A stretch of 41,951 nt of DNA from a virus. Where the stretch lies: positions 1 to 41,951 of the IMG/VR virus record IMGVR_UViG_3300032050_000284, one strand, 5' to 3'. Below are positions 9,792 to 17,155 of this stretch, in pieces. The translations under genes and the position numbers were made by a program. The notes under the pieces were generated by a model. The model was not told the DNA's origin. It did not search any database and saw only the letters and a program-made list of their open reading frames with translations. Position 1 is the stretch's first letter, and each line of letters begins with the position of its first letter.

Positions 9792-9994
9792 TTTTTTCTA
9801 GCCTTATCAATTTCTCTATTCTCTTGTTCTTTTAGTTTAACAAACTCTTTGATATAGAAATTTCTCATATAAATTGGCATATGATATAAATCCATAACAC
9901 TAAAAGCACCCTTCGAATAATGAGATATAGTTAACATATTTTTAAATACATCAAGTTTATACTCTGGCGTCAGGCCAAAAAAAGTCGGCGCCAA
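9788..9994 (-). CDS. 68-codon frame overlapping the gp26-like gene; possible frameshift extension
   Basis: This frame overlaps the 3' end of the gp26-like gene by 38 nt, in the +1 (equivalently -2) frame. It has no ATG before codon 20; the first possible start is TTG at 9994, with GAGG about 7 nt before it. The overlap contains a run of seven T on the minus strand (9983-9977). It encodes a Lys/Glu-rich helical peptide with DLYHMPIYMRNFYIKEFVKL and a highly charged end. Two explanations fit: weak initiation at TTG, or programmed frameshifting that extends the upstream protein, as in many tail assembly chaperone pairs placed just before a tape measure. Its end overlaps the next gene by ATGA, which argues that ribosomes do travel this frame. 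Confidence 0.65.
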   Translation of the reverse strand: MAPTFFGLTPEYKLDVFKNMLTISHYSKGAFSVMDLYHMPIYMRNFYIKEFVKLKEQENREIDKARKK

Positions 9995-10730
9995 TCGGCA
10001 ACCTCATCGTTTGAATATTTCCGCATGAGCAATCAACTGTTATATTAAAGTTAATATCAGGAACCAAACTTCTATATTTTTCACGAAGATATCGAGCATC
10101 TCGTACTAGTAAATTGTCAACAAATGACCAGATGGCTCCGGGTGAAGAATCTCCGTCTACTGAGGTAATAATTGCTTTCAGTCGTGTGGTAGTTTCTGCG
10201 TCAACGTCACCGTTGACTTTTTTCAACGACTTAATCTCCTTTTCAACACGCAATTCATCGCCACGAGTCAACAATTTCAACACCACTTGTTTTTTCGAAA
10301 TAGGAAGTACTACACTGAACTCTGGTTTATTTCCATCAGTCGGTTCATTTTCATTTTCCAATTCAGATAAATTTACAGTTTGTTCGACCAATTGACTGCA
10401 TGATGGACATTCTAAAGAAACTTCATAATCCTTACCATACCCCAAAATACGTGAAGCAACCATGACCGCATTTAAATCACCAAGTAACAAGTCTGCCGCT
10501 TTCACCCCCTTTGTGGCAATTAAGGCATCCATTAATTTATCTAATACCAATCCTTTTTGAATTAAATTGGTGGATGTTAAAATATCTTCGTGTTTTGCGG
10601 TCATATAATGTAATTCAATTTGACCACTACGTAACGGACTATTTTCTGGGTAAAACACTCCTTTTGATGGGAGGTCAATTACTTCTGTTGGAAACGTATT
10701 CTGATTAGTTGTAACTTCTTGGTCTACCAT
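9957..10730 (-). CDS. Baseplate hub assembly protein, T4 gp26-like (PF12322-like)
   Basis: 257 residues. The N-terminal signature VIDLPSKGVFYPENSPLRSG followed by IELHYMTAKHEDIL and a helix ending in LDKLMDALI is typical of the T4 baseplate protein family to which gp26 belongs. A four-cysteine zinc-ribbon-like pair is present: CPSC near residue 131 and CSCG near 235. A charged central region contains an ELRVEKEIKSLKK helix. AAGAGGG lies 7 nt before the ATG, a good ribosome binding site. The gene starts the tail block and has a candidate promoter motif at 10760-10766. Role inferred: chaperone or hub-assembly factor. A run of seven T near the 3' end may allow frameshifting into the 68-codon frame. 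Confidence 0.8.
   Translation of the reverse strand: MVDQEVTTNQNTFPTEVIDLPSKGVFYPENSPLRSGQIELHYMTAKHEDILTSTNLIQKGLVLDKLMDALIATKGVKAADLLLGDLNAVMVASRILGYGKDYEVSLECPSCSQLVEQTVNLSELENENEPTDGNKPEFSVVLPISKKQVVLKLLTRGDELRVEKEIKSLKKVNGDVDAETTTRLKAIITSVDGDSSPGAIWSFVDNLLVRDARYLREKYRSLVPDINFNITVDCSCGNIQTMRLPIGADFFWPDARV
9975..9986 (-). promoter_or_regulatory. Candidate programmed ribosomal frameshift site (T7 run)
   Basis: On the minus strand the zero frame reads GAC TTT TTT TGG, six codons before the stop of the gp26-like gene. The overlapping frame continues past it with GGC CTG ACG. A +1 or -2 slip on the seven T would join the two frames into a product of about 313 residues. Tail assembly chaperones upstream of tape measures often use such slips. 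No downstream pseudoknot was worked out, and independent TTG initiation remains possible. Confidence 0.4.
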
Positions 10731-10759
10731 AAAACCCTCTTAGTTAAAGTTATACTTTA

Positions 10760-10766
10760 ATAAATA
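10760..10766 (-). promoter_or_regulatory. Promoter-like TATTTAT motif before the gp26-like gene
   Basis: TATTTAT on the minus strand, 29 nt before ATG 10730 and directly after the helicase stop region. One of five gap motifs with the same sequence and spacing. Late-promoter role inferred. Confidence 0.4.
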
Positions 10767-12650
10767 TCATTCTTCTGTATTTTCACTATCAAATTCTTCT
10801 CGGTACCCCATATTGATTCGCTTGACGAATTCCTTAAACATGGATTTGTTACGTTGCGGTGTCACTAAGGCACCGTCTACAATCACATCTGCTATATCTT
10901 GTTTTTCTTTCAAGATATCCCGCATATATTCGTCAATCGTTCCTTCACATATCATATAATATGCTTGGACTTGCGATTTCTGTCCAATACGATGCGTACG
11001 GTCTTCTGCTTGTTCATGTTCTGCTGGTAACCATCCCATGTCGATAAATACTACCGTATCCATCACATGTTGTAAGCCGTCAATACCCATACCTGCTGCA
11101 CGTAAACTGAACAGTCCTACTTTAGCCTGTTTACTCGTTAAACGGTCAATACTCTGTTGACGTTCGTTTCTACCCATCTCGCCGGTCAATAGCGCCGCTT
11201 TATCCCCATAGTGTTGTAATAGTGCTTTCAACGGTTTAATATAACAACTGAAAATGAGTATCGAACGGTCATTGTCAATAAACTCATCAATCATTTCAAT
11301 CAATCGTGGTAATTTCTTTTCAATTAAAAATCCTTGGAGTTTGGGCATGTGTTGAACGGATGGTTTACCGTCCATCTTCCACTTTCCAAACATTTCACGC
11401 AGTAATTGATTATATTCCTTCTTCTCGTCTTTTGTGAGTTCCACATACAAATCGTTACGTTGTTTCTTTGGCATCTCCGTCAAGACTTGTTCTTTCTTTC
11501 TACGAATAACCAAGTCTTTGGTGCGGTCATGAAGGTCTTGAAGATTCATCGGTGCTGCACCTTTCCATCCACCATACCGTTGGGTAAAATGAAAGAAATT
11601 ATTGAATCTATCTTTATCCAGAAAGTTTAATAATGCAAACGCCTCAATTGGGCGAGACATGACAGGTGTGCCGGTGAGAAAAATGCAATATTTCGTTTTG
11701 ATGCCGGGATACTTTCGTCGTTCTTTATACGAACCCAAGATAGACTTTGCACGAATTGTTTGACGGTTTTTGAGATAGGTTGCCTCGTCACACACAAGTA
11801 AATCAAATTGCTGGTCACGAAGCCACTGATGATTTTTAGACACAGCATCGTAATGGCTAATATGAAATTGATTTCCGAGTTTCCCGTCATATCCTTTTGA
11901 ATCCCATATGGTACTCTCCTTTCCCGTAAATCGTTTAATTTCACGTTGCCAATTGACGACAACTGATAATGGGCACACGATAATTGTTTTTAAATTATGT
12001 AATTGTGCATAAGCAATTGCTTGCATGGTTTTTCCCAAACCGGGTGCATCGGCGATGAGACAACGCCCACCGGCTCTATCCACGAATTGTACGCCCACTT
12101 TTTGATACGGATAAGGTTCTACTTTCATACCCTTGATTTCAAAATCCGTATCGTCTTTCTGACGAATTTCGTCTAAGTGTTCTCGACGTTCAGTGAGTTT
12201 ATTTAATAATTTAATTGCTTGGTCGGAGAACGTTGCTGTCGGGAATATTTTCTGTATTTTTGGTAAGTGAACTGCCGGAAACTCCCAATACTTTTCGTCA
12301 CCGTTCCACTTTCGTCCATCAATTTCATACTTAAACTGTTCCAATAATAGTTTATTATACGGCATATTAATATATGCAGTTTTACTATCTTTTAAGGATA
12401 TTTCTATTGGACCAGTTTTTTCTTCTTGTTGTACTTGTGGGGTGTGGGATAATTTTGTACGAGGTAAGGATAAATCTGATACATCATCGTCGGTTAATGC
12501 TCGTTTAGCAGCTTCTACCCATGCAGGTGGGATACCTACCGTTGTACTCATCCATTGGAGGTATTGTGGGGCAATGCGTCGAACACTCCCCAACGTATGC
12601 CCCTTATACTTTCCCCACGTAAAAATTACTGCATCTAACGACGGATGCAT
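10767..12650 (-). CDS. SNF2-family helicase, SMARCAL1-like, with N-terminal ExoX/DUF3820-like module
   Basis: 627 residues. Residues 8-35 (FTWGKYKGHTLGSV then YLQWM) match the small module found at the C-terminus of exonuclease X and in DUF3820. Residues about 90-140 (TAYINMPYNK to KYWEFP) resemble the HARP-like substrate-recognition domain of annealing helicases. A two-lobed SNF2 motor follows: Walker A DAPGLGKTMQ (201-210), motif II DEAT (288-291) in place of the usual DEAH, LTGTP (325-329), and motif VI EDRTHRIGQ (549-557). All core ATPase motifs are present, so it should be active on branched DNA, for example in fork regression or recombination, comparable in role to T4 UvsW. It sits inside the structural block between the gp26-like gene and the glycosyltransferases. 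The ATG overlaps the preceding stop by one nt (TAATG). Confidence 0.88.
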   Translation of the reverse strand: MHPSLDAVIFTWGKYKGHTLGSVRRIAPQYLQWMSTTVGIPPAWVEAAKRALTDDDVSDLSLPRTKLSHTPQVQQEEKTGPIEISLKDSKTAYINMPYNKLLLEQFKYEIDGRKWNGDEKYWEFPAVHLPKIQKIFPTATFSDQAIKLLNKLTERREHLDEIRQKDDTDFEIKGMKVEPYPYQKVGVQFVDRAGGRCLIADAPGLGKTMQAIAYAQLHNLKTIIVCPLSVVVNWQREIKRFTGKESTIWDSKGYDGKLGNQFHISHYDAVSKNHQWLRDQQFDLLVCDEATYLKNRQTIRAKSILGSYKERRKYPGIKTKYCIFLTGTPVMSRPIEAFALLNFLDKDRFNNFFHFTQRYGGWKGAAPMNLQDLHDRTKDLVIRRKKEQVLTEMPKKQRNDLYVELTKDEKKEYNQLLREMFGKWKMDGKPSVQHMPKLQGFLIEKKLPRLIEMIDEFIDNDRSILIFSCYIKPLKALLQHYGDKAALLTGEMGRNERQQSIDRLTSKQAKVGLFSLRAAGMGIDGLQHVMDTVVFIDMGWLPAEHEQAEDRTHRIGQKSQVQAYYMICEGTIDEYMRDILKEKQDIADVIVDGALVTPQRNKSMFKEFVKRINMGYREEFDSENTEE

Positions 12651-12916
12651 TATTTCTGTCCTTCGTCTCCCACCGCAAACCCATCGGGGTCTGTAACTGC
12701 GGTTGGTTCTGATTGGTCGATACGAACGTATACCATGTTATCCATATCTAACCGCCACCCGTTTCGTGGATCTATTTGCAATATTTGCATCAGTTGTATA
12801 TTAGCTTGTTGTACTTCTTCCATCAATCGTGATTGATATGATTTTAATAAAGCGTTGTTTGCTTTTATTAAATTTTGTAGTGCTATTGGTACTTCCATAG
12901 TAACTTGATTACTCAT
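12650..12916 (-). CDS. Small hypothetical protein, coupled to the helicase gene
   Basis: 88 residues. The first half is a predicted amphipathic helix (ALQNLIKANNALLKSYQSRL) rich in Gln and Leu, likely a coiled coil; the second half is acidic with WRLDMDNMVYVRID. AGAGGTG lies 5 nt before ATG 12916. The stop and the helicase start share one base, so the two are translated together. A short palindromic AT stretch (CCTATAAATTTATAG) sits just upstream. A helicase accessory factor or a small phage core protein is possible; the function is not recognised. Confidence 0.7.
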   Translation of the reverse strand: MSNQVTMEVPIALQNLIKANNALLKSYQSRLMEEVQQANIQLMQILQIDPRNGWRLDMDNMVYVRIDQSEPTAVTDPDGFAVGDEGQK

Positions 12917-12933
12917 TATTCACCTCTATAAAT

Positions 12934-13746
12934 TTATAGGAAAATACTAAAATACTCTCTCCACCCACATTTAATTAAATTATACATATGTTTATTTCGT
13001 GTATAAGAAATATCGAAGATTTTTTCATCACTTCCGATATATCCATGTTGAATAGATTCATCTACCGTATCACAAAATTCTTTAGTTAAGAAATCTATTA
13101 AATGCGAAGGAACTATAAATGCTGTTCCTTGAATGTTTCTTATTTGAGACAACGAGTGAAATCTTTTATCTGATACATCAAACGATTCGTTGTGACTGAA
13201 GAATGTGATTTTGTTTAGATCTAAATCATTTATTTTTTGTATATTCGGCCAGGTAATTCCAGAATAATTCTCGATAGCTTCTCGTAATCCTCCTGCATCG
13301 GCCCAAATAACCAGTTCATTGTCAAAATATTTATTCTCAATACAGTCTCGTATCCAAAATATTTTATTGAACATTATAACATTATACAACGGCTTACTCA
13401 TTTCAGGTACGTCTGGAAAGCTGAGTTTGCTTATAAATGATTCGGAACTCATTAATGTTTCCAATTTTTGATTGTACATTTTATACGCGGGAAGCTCTTC
13501 CAATTCCTGCGTGATAATAATAGTATCGATTAAAGTTGGATCATACTTTTTTCTAATAGTTTCTATCCTATCTTTGAATTTCAACTGCGTGTAAATAACC
13601 AATTTAGTATGCAACGATAATGTTTTTTCCATCCAATGAATGTATCCATCATATGACTGACGAAACTGTTCCCATGTATCTCTTCCGATATCATATAATG
13701 CAGTAACTACTGTAGTATTCTTTATAAGTGGGTGTGCTAAATCCAT
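12934..13746 (-). CDS. HtrL/YibB-like putative glycosyltransferase
   Basis: 270 residues from ATG 13746. I chose this start because AGGTG lies 8 nt before it, while the ATG at 13752 would have a 2-nt spacer. It begins with TTVVTALYDIGRDTWEQF and KLVIYTQLK, and later has NELVIWADAGG, which match the HtrL/YibB family (PF09612) found in LPS and capsule gene clusters. The Asp of WADAG is the probable metal/nucleotide-sugar site of a GT-A-like fold. The start overlaps the preceding gene by 10 nt. It is the last of five sugar-transfer genes read as one unit. The family's activity is poorly characterised; sugar transfer is inferred from family and context. Confidence 0.75.
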   Translation of the reverse strand: MDLAHPLIKNTTVVTALYDIGRDTWEQFRQSYDGYIHWMEKTLSLHTKLVIYTQLKFKDRIETIRKKYDPTLIDTIIITQELEELPAYKMYNQKLETLMSSESFISKLSFPDVPEMSKPLYNVIMFNKIFWIRDCIENKYFDNELVIWADAGGLREAIENYSGITWPNIQKINDLDLNKITFFSHNESFDVSDKRFHSLSQIRNIQGTAFIVPSHLIDFLTKEFCDTVDESIQHGYIGSDEKIFDISYTRNKHMYNLIKCGWREYFSIFL

Positions 13747-14492
13747 TGCCATTTCACCTGTATGTTTTTGTGTTTAATTTCAACTTTGTCCGTATCAAAA
13801 AATTGCGATGTATTATCTGAATTAATTAATGTTGCTAATTTCATTTCATATTTGTTTAGTATGGTTGGTACAAATCCCTCGGAATATCCATAAATCCCTT
13901 CTCTATGAACTTTCAATAGAATTTCCATTGCACGTTTAGAAAACCTAACAATCGGAAAAAATGAACCAAATAATTCAGTAACATCATTTGGTATGATATC
14001 ACCATCACCTGGAAATCTATAAAACCACTGTTCATTTGAATATGTATTGTGGTCTATGTGGGGAATCGTAGGCTGTGATGATACGTCTTTGTGTTTAAAT
14101 ATAAAATACGAAATAAAATCACTATTATCGGTATCAACATTAGCAAAAAATGCATTCCAATCACCTACACTTACATCATCATCAAAAAACCAATAATAGT
14201 CATAATTAGGATGTGTTAAATAATAATTCAACATTCTGAAATGTGCATAGAACCAAATAATATTTCGATTGCCGATGCTATTCCAAAAATGCTTCGTACT
14301 CACTTGACGGTCGAAATTAAGATTTTTTCTAACATCCGATTCAGTATACGTAAAACCAACGTCAAAGGTACTATCTCTTGTCACATCCGCTATAACTGTT
14401 AGATGTTTGTCAGTTTTTCTAAACTCATCCCAGTTTGCCTCAAAATGTGGATACATATCCGGTGTTGTACAAACGCAGTATGCACTATTCAT
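13737..14492 (-). CDS. Putative GT-A glycosyltransferase (251 aa)
   Basis: 251 residues. The segment YDYYWFFDDDVSVGDW has an acidic triad (Asp104-106) after a hydrophobic strand, the expected metal-binding DxD site of a GT-A fold. FGSFFPIVRFSKRAMEILL and YGYSEGFVPTILN follow, resembling the acceptor half of eukaryote-like and capsule glycosyltransferases. No signal peptide or membrane helix is seen, so it should act in the cytoplasm. It overlaps the previous gene by 8 nt and the next by 10 nt. The sugar and the acceptor are unknown. Confidence 0.65.
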   Translation of the reverse strand: MNSAYCVCTTPDMYPHFEANWDEFRKTDKHLTVIADVTRDSTFDVGFTYTESDVRKNLNFDRQVSTKHFWNSIGNRNIIWFYAHFRMLNYYLTHPNYDYYWFFDDDVSVGDWNAFFANVDTDNSDFISYFIFKHKDVSSQPTIPHIDHNTYSNEQWFYRFPGDGDIIPNDVTELFGSFFPIVRFSKRAMEILLKVHREGIYGYSEGFVPTILNKYEMKLATLINSDNTSQFFDTDKVEIKHKNIQVKWQWI

Positions 14493-15303
14493 ATGAATTT
14501 ATTAAAATTTTATGCCAGTGTGGAACTCTATTAAATTGATGTACAATATCATATATTTTTTCGTCCGACGTACATATTCTATCATTGAGTAATTGCGGGA
14601 TTCCATATCTTGTTTCGATTATACCTTTAAATCCCCATGCATCAAAAAAATTAGTCGGGCCTGCTGCGGCACAGTGCATTGCCCAGCCATCAGTTAAATT
14701 AAAAATTTTAACATTTGGAATTTTTCCATTTGCTAACAATATAATTAGTGCAGCTTGGTCACGGATGTTGTGATTATTAACACCAACTTCACACAACTCA
14801 TGCATTTGTTGTAACATGTGTATTAGTTGTTCACGTTTTCCCGCCATCACGCCCGAACATATTACCTCAAACGACCGACATTTTTCCATTTCTTCTGGAT
14901 AGCATTTATTCAATACATCGGAGTTCCAAGGTTCCTCGTTGACCAGCACTCCTTCTCCGCTAACAAATATATCATATGTATGTAAATCCATTTTCAAAAA
15001 CGGATCTGCCTGAAACACTACATCGAACACATCTGTAACCATGAACAAATCTATATTACTTTGTTTTAAATAGTCAACCGTGTGCTCCAATCGTTTATTA
15101 TTAATGTACCACGTATCTTCTATTTGAACTGGATGGCACGCTATATTCAATTCCTCACACACCTTGATATCATCTTCATTAGTATTTACTGCTAGTAATA
15201 TAACATCGCCATCGGAAAATTTTCTAAAACTTTCTGCCCAAATTTTAATTTTTGCTTTGTTCTGTACTATATTGTTTGATGTTCCTATTAATGCTTTTTT
15301 CAT
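14485..15303 (-). CDS. Putative GT-A glycosyltransferase (272 aa)
   Basis: 272 residues from ATG 15303, one nt after the preceding TGA; a TTG at 15327 would add eight residues inside the previous gene and is less likely. The N-terminus MKKALIGTSNNIVQNKAKIK starts a nucleotide-sugar fold. LFMVTDVFDVVFQADPF supplies acidic residues (Asp91 and Asp94) at the expected metal site. VICSGVMAGKREQL and IRDQAALIILL resemble the second half of GT-A enzymes such as the collagen-modifying PLOD-like and related families. Cytoplasmic, with no membrane segment seen. It is part of the coupled sugar-transfer cassette; donor and acceptor are unknown. Confidence 0.65.
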   Translation of the reverse strand: MKKALIGTSNNIVQNKAKIKIWAESFRKFSDGDVILLAVNTNEDDIKVCEELNIACHPVQIEDTWYINNKRLEHTVDYLKQSNIDLFMVTDVFDVVFQADPFLKMDLHTYDIFVSGEGVLVNEEPWNSDVLNKCYPEEMEKCRSFEVICSGVMAGKREQLIHMLQQMHELCEVGVNNHNIRDQAALIILLANGKIPNVKIFNLTDGWAMHCAAAGPTNFFDAWGFKGIIETRYGIPQLLNDRICTSDEKIYDIVHQFNRVPHWHKILINSYE

Positions 15304-15304
15304 A

Positions 15305-15874
15305 TCAACAAGTTCCCGTACCCACAACTAACGTTTCATTAAATCCAAGTATCGTGGGCCACAGATATTCAATCAAGTAGTTAATTTGACTCTTCACTTC
15401 CAATGGAATTGATTTTTTTATTTTTTCATACGACTCTTTACTTCGTTGTAAAATTAATTTTTTAGAAACAATGCATTGTGCCCCACTTATAAATTTTATG
15501 GGTAGATTATATTCAATGTGTACGTTCTCTGCATACTGCACAGTTTCTTTAACGATAGAATCAACATCTCTGATATACGAGATTCCCAATGGATAAAATG
15601 ACTGAGTTGTGTCAAAATTATTAACATTGTTTATAAAATTTGGACAATGCGTAAACGGGTCGTCTTGACTGAAACATACGAAATCCGGTAAATTATCGTA
15701 ATTGTCTATGATGTATGTTAAATATGCGATTGCATCATATCCAACATTAGGTAAATTTTTTTCATATAAATTATTTTTGTCCGGATTTTTGTTATATACC
15801 ACAACGGGATACTTTATTTGTTTAATCCAATCCAAATTTTCTTGAAAATGACAAACAACAACGGTTAGGTTCAT
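15305..15874 (-). CDS. DUF3431-like glycosyltransferase-related protein
   Basis: 189 residues. It starts VVVCHFQENLDWI and PVVVYNK, then LPNVGYDAIAYLTYIIDNYD, then LPDFVCFSQDDPFTH. This order (NVG, tyrosine-leucine helix, NYDNLPD, QDDPF-H) is the signature of DUF3431-type proteins, which look like GT-A glycosyltransferases, and QDDP is a possible metal site. GAQCIVSKKLIL and IEYLWPTILG lie in the second half. ATG 15874 overlaps the TGA of the GlcNAc-transferase gene by four nt, so it is coupled to it. Its catalytic role has not been shown for the family as far as I know. Confidence 0.7.
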   Translation of the reverse strand: MNLTVVVCHFQENLDWIKQIKYPVVVYNKNPDKNNLYEKNLPNVGYDAIAYLTYIIDNYDNLPDFVCFSQDDPFTHCPNFINNVNNFDTTQSFYPLGISYIRDVDSIVKETVQYAENVHIEYNLPIKFISGAQCIVSKKLILQRSKESYEKIKKSIPLEVKSQINYLIEYLWPTILGFNETLVVGTGTC

Positions 15875-17121
15875 ATAACCACACTCCTTCTATCCAACCA
15901 CCCCTTTGTTTCTGAGTGGGGCCAGAAAATATATTTATACGGTTTTTTAACCGTATTAAATTCTCTCCAAATTTTTATATAAGGGTCATTAGTAGATTTT
16001 AACTGTTGTATCTCGTCTTTTAGTACGTCTTTTCTATACAATTCTGTACCAGTTTCATCTTCAAATGCAACAACCCATACATTATAATCATTTTCGGGAA
16101 CTTGGTCAAGTGGTATATCTAGACAATATTTAAATATTGATACCCAATTTTTTTCATATTGTTCTTCCGACAAATAGATAGGATTTGGTGGAAGATTATT
16201 TTCAATTGTGTATTGCTGAACTGCTCTCTTCTTAAAGTTTATTCCCGCATATCGTTCATACTGCTGTAATGTTCTTTTTGTTCCGAACCCGTATATCCCA
16301 AAATCAATATCTTGAGCTTCACCATCCATACCAAATAATTTTCTATTTCTTAGATGTGATTTTGAATTTTTTTCCCACCACGTTTTGTCGTCATCCCACT
16401 GCTTAGTTCTATTCTTTCTAGTGTATTCATGCCAAGCTACAATTTTATGCGGATGAAATATATCATATCCCCACGTATATGCTCGTACCGCAATTGAAAT
16501 TTCTTCGCCGTGAAAATAGTAATTAGGGTCGTGAGGAACTTCTTTACAAAATTGCCCCAACGTGAAGGCAAAATGTGCCGAATAAAATCTCCCAGGTATA
16601 GGAGATTGTAAATTTTTATAATTGTCAATTCCGGCGGGTATAAAAAATATTGCACCTTCTGGAATGAATCTATCAAAATTCATTTTCCAGGGAATCTGTA
16701 CCCGACCGTCTGGGTCGTTTTCTGGGTCGTATGATGGGATGTAACTTGTCAGTAACGGTTTTTTATATCCATCGTTTTGCAATTGCTCAATCATGTTAAT
16801 ACATTCTACGTCCCAATTTTGTACAAATCTATGATGAGAATCTAATTGAAGGGTATATTTTTCATCATTATATAGTTGCTGTATTTTATTTCGTGCCCAG
16901 CACGCACCATTCGATTCTTTATAGGGAATATCTATTATACTAAATCTAGAATCTTCTTTAAATTCATCTAAATTATCCCACACATCTTCTTCAGAATGTT
17001 GCCACGCAATTCCAAATCGTAAATGTTCTGGATGTTTTGCCTTAACTATACAATCTCGTATAGTTGGAACTAACTCAGGGTCACGGTACGATGCAATTTG
17101 TACAAATATAGTATTTTTCAT
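15871..17121 (-). CDS. GlcNAc transferase family protein (PF11397, Skp1-type)
   Basis: 416 residues from ATG 17121, chosen because AAGGAAAGG sits just before it; an ATG at 17136 would add five residues. The start IFVQIASYRDPELVPTIRDC, then GACWARNKIQ and LQLDSHHRF (Asp94-Ser-His96, the DxH-type metal site), then YYFHGEEISIAVRAYTWGYD and HPHKIVAWHEYTR, match the family of the Dictyostelium Skp1 GlcNAc transferase, which modifies hydroxyproline; phage and bacterial members occur. The C-terminal 130 residues are extra and end with an aromatic segment near KPYKYIFWP. It is the first gene of the sugar-transfer cassette, directly after the Pro/Thr-rich stalk gene. Transfer of GlcNAc or another sugar to a virion protein is inferred. 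Confidence 0.85.
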   Translation of the reverse strand: MKNTIFVQIASYRDPELVPTIRDCIVKAKHPEHLRFGIAWQHSEEDVWDNLDEFKEDSRFSIIDIPYKESNGACWARNKIQQLYNDEKYTLQLDSHHRFVQNWDVECINMIEQLQNDGYKKPLLTSYIPSYDPENDPDGRVQIPWKMNFDRFIPEGAIFFIPAGIDNYKNLQSPIPGRFYSAHFAFTLGQFCKEVPHDPNYYFHGEEISIAVRAYTWGYDIFHPHKIVAWHEYTRKNRTKQWDDDKTWWEKNSKSHLRNRKLFGMDGEAQDIDFGIYGFGTKRTLQQYERYAGINFKKRAVQQYTIENNLPPNPIYLSEEQYEKNWVSIFKYCLDIPLDQVPENDYNVWVVAFEDETGTELYRKDVLKDEIQQLKSTNDPYIKIWREFNTVKKPYKYIFWPHSETKGWLDRRSVVI

Positions 17122-17155
17122 AAACCTTTCCTTCATATGTTTTATTTATTAATTA

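Noticed and set aside
12917-12933. Palindrome CCTATAAATTTATAG as an operator or T4 late promoter
   Set aside because: It is short and AT-rich, and its spacing to the ATG differs from the other five gap motifs, so it was not listed as a promoter.
13737-17121. Glycosyltransferase block as a host genomic island
   Set aside because: The genes share strand, tight overlaps and base composition with the phage structural genes on both sides, and no integrase or terminal repeat is seen, so they look like resident phage genes.
17142-17150. ATAAATA-type element before the GlcNAc-transferase gene
   Set aside because: It is in the opposite orientation to the five shared motifs and lies in a very AT-rich stretch; chance is likely.
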